Assembly: GCA_040384645.1 (NCBI GenBank)
Contig: JAZKIX010000029.1
Location: forward strand, 1-8,648
Length of the DNA stretch: 8,648 nt
From: JAZKIX01 sp040384645
GTDB taxonomy: Bacteria > Pseudomonadota > Gammaproteobacteria > Burkholderiales > Burkholderiaceae_D
Reading direction: 5' to 3'
Of this stretch, positions 5,510 through 8,648 are shown in pieces. The notes under the pieces are model-generated. The model did not search any database, had not been told where the DNA came from, and worked only from the letters and a program-made list of their open reading frames with translations. Both the position numbers and the translations under genes were made by a program. The stretch's first letter is position 1, and every line of letters begins with the position of its first letter.

Positions 5510-5935
5510 ATGTCATCACAATCCACACCGTTTTTCACACGTCGCCGCTTCAATACCGTGGCGCTGTCCGTTACTGTAATGCTGGCCGGTCTTGCCGCTG
5601 GCGCCGCCAGTGCTGGCGAAATCGTCAAGGCCAGTACGGAAGCCTACAAACAAGCTTCCATGGCCAACAAGCCAATCATCATGCACATCCACGCCTCATG
5701 GTGCCCAGTGTGCACAAAGCAAACGCCGATCATTGAATCATTGATGAAGGAGCCGGAGTTTAAGGATGTCATCGTGTTCAAGATTGACTACGATGCCGAC
5801 AAGGCACTGGTCAATCAGCTTGACGTAAAAACCCAATCCACCCTGATTGCAGCCAAGGGCCCGACTGAAATTGAACGAATTGCCGGCGTCACCGACAAGG
5901 AAAAAATTCGCCAGTTCATTCGTAAATCGCTGTAA
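5510..5935 (+). CDS. Exported thioredoxin-like protein (WCPVC active site)
   Basis: This encodes 141 residues. The ATG at 5510 follows the purine-rich GAGAAGAA (5497-5504) at 5 nt. Residues 10-14 are TRRRF, followed by a hydrophobic stretch ending in AASA-GE (cleavage after about residue 35). This is a Sec signal or possibly a twin-arginine (Tat) one. The mature part is one thioredoxin domain: strand KPIIMHIHA, active site W64-C-P-V-C68, then a helix, strand VIVFKIDYDAD, and the C-terminal part LIAAKGPTEIERIAGVT. The loop that normally carries the cis-proline (xPT) reads Q109-S110-T111, so Ser replaces Pro. From memory a Ser here may be a trait of this subfamily rather than damage. The next gene encodes a CcdA/DsbD-type membrane protein after a 55-nt gap, so the likely role is periplasmic thiol reduction or protection, fed with electrons by that partner. 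Substrates are unknown. Confidence 0.9.
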   Translation: MSSQSTPFFTRRRFNTVALSVTVMLAGLAAGAASAGEIVKASTEAYKQASMANKPIIMHIHASWCPVCTKQTPIIESLMKEPEFKDVIVFKIDYDADKALVNQLDVKTQSTLIAAKGPTEIERIAGVTDKEKIRQFIRKSL

Positions 5936-5990
5936 TGCAACCCATGCACGTCATGCGAATCGACCACGCAATCGACACTCGGAAGGCAAC

Positions 5991-6707
5991 ATGATCGCCT
6001 TGTTATTGAGTCTGATCGCAGGCGCGTTGTCAACGCTGTCACCCTGCGTATTGCCGATCGTGCCAATTGTCATGTCGAGCGCAATGCAAAGCGCCCGTTT
6101 CGGGCCGGTGGCCTTGCTTTCAGGGGTGGTGCTGTCCTACACCTTAGTGGGCACGGCGCTGGCCTTGTTCGGCAGCAGTATGGGCGTGCACAGCGACCAA
6201 CCGCGCATTGTTAGCGCGATGTTGATGCTGTTGTTCGGCATCACTTTTCTGGTGCCGGCGGTGCATCAGGCAATGATCCGTCTGGTGTCGCCGCTCACTG
6301 ACGGCGCCAATTCCAAACTAGCCGGATTCAGCGTTGACAGCACGACCGGACAAGCGTTGCTGGGCCTGATGTTAGGCGTGGTGTGGTCGCCGTGCGTGGG
6401 GCCGACGCTGGGTGCTGCAGTGACTTTGGCAGCGAACCGGAACACCGCATTGGAGGCACTGATCACAATGTTCGCATTTGGGATTGGCGCAGCGATCCCG
6501 ATGGGATTATTGGCCTACGGTTCACGCGCTGCAATGGGGACCCGACGCAAGACGATGGCCGATGTCGGGCGCTGGGGTAAGCGGGTGATGGGCTTAGGAC
6601 TAGTGTTGGTAGCAGTACTGATTCTCAGCGGCGCAGATCGCGCGATTGAGACGGCATTTACCAACAGCATGCCGGCATGGTTGGTGGATTTAACGACACG
6701 TTATTAA
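5991..6707 (+). CDS. CcdA/DsbD-type transmembrane thiol-electron carrier
   Basis: This encodes 238 residues. The ATG at 5991 is chosen for GGAAGG (5981-5986) and because it starts directly at the first membrane segment; the frame is open upstream but overlaps the preceding gene. About six membrane segments are visible (roughly residues 1-24, 38-60, 73-95, 122-150, 155-180 and 200-222). The two conserved redox cysteines occur in the expected motifs, SPC19VLPIVP in segment 1 and WSPC135VGPT in segment 4. The length fits stand-alone CcdA proteins, with no fused periplasmic or thioredoxin domains. Family knowledge: such proteins take electrons from cytoplasmic thioredoxin and pass them across the inner membrane to a periplasmic thioredoxin-fold partner. 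Here the partner is almost certainly the gene just upstream, in one transcription unit. Cytochrome c maturation is a possible use, but no such genes are nearby. Confidence 0.9.
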   Translation: MIALLLSLIAGALSTLSPCVLPIVPIVMSSAMQSARFGPVALLSGVVLSYTLVGTALALFGSSMGVHSDQPRIVSAMLMLLFGITFLVPAVHQAMIRLVSPLTDGANSKLAGFSVDSTTGQALLGLMLGVVWSPCVGPTLGAAVTLAANRNTALEALITMFAFGIGAAIPMGLLAYGSRAAMGTRRKTMADVGRWGKRVMGLGLVLVAVLILSGADRAIETAFTNSMPAWLVDLTTRY

Positions 6708-6736
6708 CGCTCGACGTGTCGGGTTTGACAGTGAGG

Positions 6737-6772
6737 CGGCGTGCTAGACAGCTAAAAACAGCACGCCGTTTT
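6737..6772 (+). terminator. Rho-independent terminator between the convergent redox unit and ftsK
   Basis: CGGCGTGCT (6737-6745) and AGCACGCCG (6760-6768) form a perfect 9-bp stem with a 14-nt loop, followed by TTTT (6769-6772). The T run serves the + strand transcript of the CcdA-type gene. On the minus strand no T run follows the stem, so it would end ftsK transcription less well. Confidence 0.75.
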
Positions 6773-6787
6773 CACGCCAAAAATCCG

Positions 6788-8648
6788 TCACTCCATCATG
6801 GGCGGCGCCAGCACATCCCGGCTGCCATTGGTCGCCATCGACGACAAAATCCCCGCCGCTTCCATCTGCTCGACCAGCCTGGCGGCGCGGTTGTAGCCGA
6901 CGCGCAATTGGCGCTGCACCGACGAGATCGAGGCACGGCGTGAGCGCACCACGTAGGCGACGGCTTCGTCGTAGAGCGGGTCGGCTTCGACATCGGGCGC
7001 ATCGCCCAGCAAGTCTTTTTCCGCCGCTTCGCTTGGCACGCCGGCAAGGATGGCTTCTTCATATTCGGGTTCGCCGAATTGCTTTAAAAATTCGACTACG
7101 CGATGCACTTCTTCATCCGAGACAAAAGCGCCGTGCACCCGTTGCGGATAGCCCGAACCGGGCGGCAAAAACAGCATGTCGCCGTGACCGAGCAAGGCTT
7201 CGGCGCCCATCTGGTCGAGGATGGTGCGCGAATCGATTTTCGACGATACCTGGAACGCGACGCGGGTCGGGATGTTGGCCTTGATGAGGCCGGTAATCAC
7301 ATCGACCGAAGGCCGCTGGGTGGCGAGGATCAGGTGGATGCCGGCGGCGCGGGCTTTTTGCGCCAAGCGTGCAATCAGCTCTTCGATTTTCTTGCCGGCG
7401 ACCATCATCAAGTCGGCCAGCTCGTCGATGATGACCACGATCATGGGCAGGGTCGAGAGCGGTTCTGGCGCGTCGGGCGTGAGCGAGAATGGGTTGGTCA
7501 CTTTGCGCTCGCGCCGGATGCCGTCCTGGATTTTCTGGTTGAAGCCGGCCAGGTTACGCACGCCCAGCGCCGACATCAGGCGGTAGCGTTTATCCATCTC
7601 CGTCACGCACCAGCCCAAGGCATTGGCCGCCAGTTTCATGTCGGTCACGACCGGTGCCAGCAGGTGCGGGATGCCTTCGTAGACCGATAATTCCAGCATC
7701 TTGGGATCGATCATGATCAGGCGCACATCGGCCGGCGTGGCCTTGTATAACAGCGACAGGATCATGGCATTGATCGCCACCGATTTGCCCGAGCCGGTGG
7801 TGCCGGCTACCAGCATGTGCGGCGCGCGCGCCAGATCGGCCACCAGCGGATTGCCGGTGATGTCCTTGCCCATCGCCAGCGTCAGGTGCGAGGTGGAATT
7901 GCGATAGGCGTCGGACTCCAGAATCTCTGACAGACGGATCATCTGGCGCTGGGTGTTGGGCAATTCCAGCCCCATGCACGTCTTGCCGGGGATGGTCTCA
8001 ACCACGCGGATCGAAGTCATGCCGAGCGCCCGCGACAAGTCTTTCATCAAGCCGACAATCTGGCTGCCACGCACGCCCAGCGCCGGTTCGACTTCAAAGC
8101 GGGTAATCACCGGCCCGGCGTTGGCGCCGATGACGGTCACCGGCACCTTGAATTCGCGCAGGCGCTGTTCGATCAATTGCGCGGTGTCGTCCATCCATTC
8201 CGGCGAAATCGGGATCGCTGCGGCGACTGCCGTATCGAGCAAGTCGAGTCCGGGCAAGTCAATATTGACTTCACGCAGAGGGTGGAATTCAAACTCGTCA
8301 CGCGCTGCACCGGCGGGCGGTTGCGGCGCTTTGAATCCGGTCGCTGCGTGATCGTCGGCATCCGGCACGGTGCCGCCGTCGATATCCTCGACTGCCAGCC
8401 ACGGCTTCCACGGTTGGCTGATGGTGGCAGCGGCTGAGGCGTCTGGTGCAAGCTGCGTTGAGTGTGTCGGTGGCAAAGCCGACTGCTGCGTTGGCGCGGC
8501 CTGCGTGGTTTGCGAGATTGGCGGCAGCGGATCAAGACGCCAATCGCTGTGCAAGGCTGGCGGCGCACTGTCGGCGCTGGCTGTGGAGAAATTATTTGAA
8601 GGGGAATTTACCGGCACGTTCGCAGATACACTTGACGGCGCCACCTCG
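6788..8648 (-). CDS. ftsK: DNA translocase FtsK, C-terminal part (5' end outside the window)
   Basis: The frame runs from beyond the right edge to the TGA at 6790-6788. A GTG at 8644 is in frame, but the codon before it is also open, so it need not be the start. Counting from that GTG (618 residues): residues 1-120 are a Pro/Ala/Gln-rich linker; 125-275 form the alpha region; the RecA-like motor has Walker A GTTGSGKS at 281-288, Walker B IVVIIDE at 402-408, and the conserved ATQRPSVDVITGLIKANIPTR region at 441-461; 556-612 form the gamma winged helix (SVQRQLRVGYNRAARLVEQM) that reads polar DNA motifs and contacts XerD. The N-terminal membrane segments typical of FtsK are not in view. Its role is to pump the chromosome terminus at the septum and activate dimer resolution. 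Motor and gamma motifs are intact. It is convergent with the redox unit, with 80 bp between stop codons. Confidence 0.95.
   Translation of the reverse strand, partial: EVAPSSVSANVPVNSPSNNFSTASADSAPPALHSDWRLDPLPPISQTTQAAPTQQSALPPTHSTQLAPDASAAATISQPWKPWLAVEDIDGGTVPDADDHAATGFKAPQPPAGAARDEFEFHPLREVNIDLPGLDLLDTAVAAAIPISPEWMDDTAQLIEQRLREFKVPVTVIGANAGPVITRFEVEPALGVRGSQIVGLMKDLSRALGMTSIRVVETIPGKTCMGLELPNTQRQMIRLSEILESDAYRNSTSHLTLAMGKDITGNPLVADLARAPHMLVAGTTGSGKSVAINAMILSLLYKATPADVRLIMIDPKMLELSVYEGIPHLLAPVVTDMKLAANALGWCVTEMDKRYRLMSALGVRNLAGFNQKIQDGIRRERKVTNPFSLTPDAPEPLSTLPMIVVIIDELADLMMVAGKKIEELIARLAQKARAAGIHLILATQRPSVDVITGLIKANIPTRVAFQVSSKIDSRTILDQMGAEALLGHGDMLFLPPGSGYPQRVHGAFVSDEEVHRVVEFLKQFGEPEYEEAILAGVPSEAAEKDLLGDAPDVEADPLYDEAVAYVVRSRRASISSVQRQLRVGYNRAARLVEQMEAAGILSSMATNGSRDVLAPPMME

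Noticed and set aside
7445..7452. GGGCAGGG, matching the E. coli FtsK-orienting motif GGGNAGGG
   Set aside because: About one match is expected by chance in both strands of a window this size, and it lies inside a coding region.
7103..7690. Plus-strand frame of 195 codons opposite ftsK
   Set aside because: Antisense shadow of a strongly conserved motor domain in GC-rich DNA. The minus-strand frame has unmistakable FtsK motifs.
1..8648. CRISPR array, tRNA, rRNA, phage or defence genes
   Set aside because: No regularly spaced repeats, tRNA-like cloverleaf, rRNA sequence or recognisable defence or phage protein was seen on either strand.

Overview
The window looks like chromosomal DNA of a betaproteobacterium, probably order Burkholderiales and perhaps family Oxalobacteraceae. 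This rests on general impressions: moderate-to-high GC, an FtsK of proteobacterial type, exported modular proteins, and intergenic hairpin repeats of a style common in that order. No rRNA, tRNA or other firm taxonomic marker is present, so the family-level guess is weak.

Left half (1-4902). Three exported or surface-type proteins lie on the + strand, each separated from the next by non-coding DNA. The first (1-869, its 5' end outside the window) carries the end of a Calx-beta domain, a beta-sandwich domain and a fibronectin type III domain. The second (1797-3326) has a signal peptide, seven RCC1 repeats forming a predicted beta-propeller, and a bacterial Ig-like domain. The third (3715-4902) is a secreted beta-sandwich protein with a polysaccharide-lyase-like or lectin-like look. 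They are otherwise unrelated, yet all end in a similar short Pro-plus-Leu tail. The gap between genes 1 and 2 holds two hairpin-rich repeat cassettes bounded by the same inverted repeat (1041-1570). The gap between genes 2 and 3 holds a decayed 5' end of an IS200-type transposase gene with its terminal hairpin (3361-3540).

Middle (4903-6772). After a terminator and about 500 bp with no recognisable gene comes a two-gene redox unit on the + strand. It encodes an exported thioredoxin-like protein with a WCPVC active site (5510-5935) and a six-segment CcdA/DsbD-type membrane protein with its two redox cysteines (5991-6707). Together they would carry reducing power from the cytoplasm to the periplasm. 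A possible folded leader lies 60-120 nt upstream of the first gene, and a terminator follows the second.

Right end (6788-8648). The C-terminal 618 or more residues of the DNA translocase FtsK are encoded on the - strand, convergent with the redox unit. The 5' end is outside the window.

No clearly new defence, CRISPR or phage system is visible. The most worthwhile leads are the shared C-terminal tail of the three exported proteins, the strictly paired cysteines of the RCC1 protein near a periplasmic thiol-redox unit, and the inverted-repeat-bounded cassettes.
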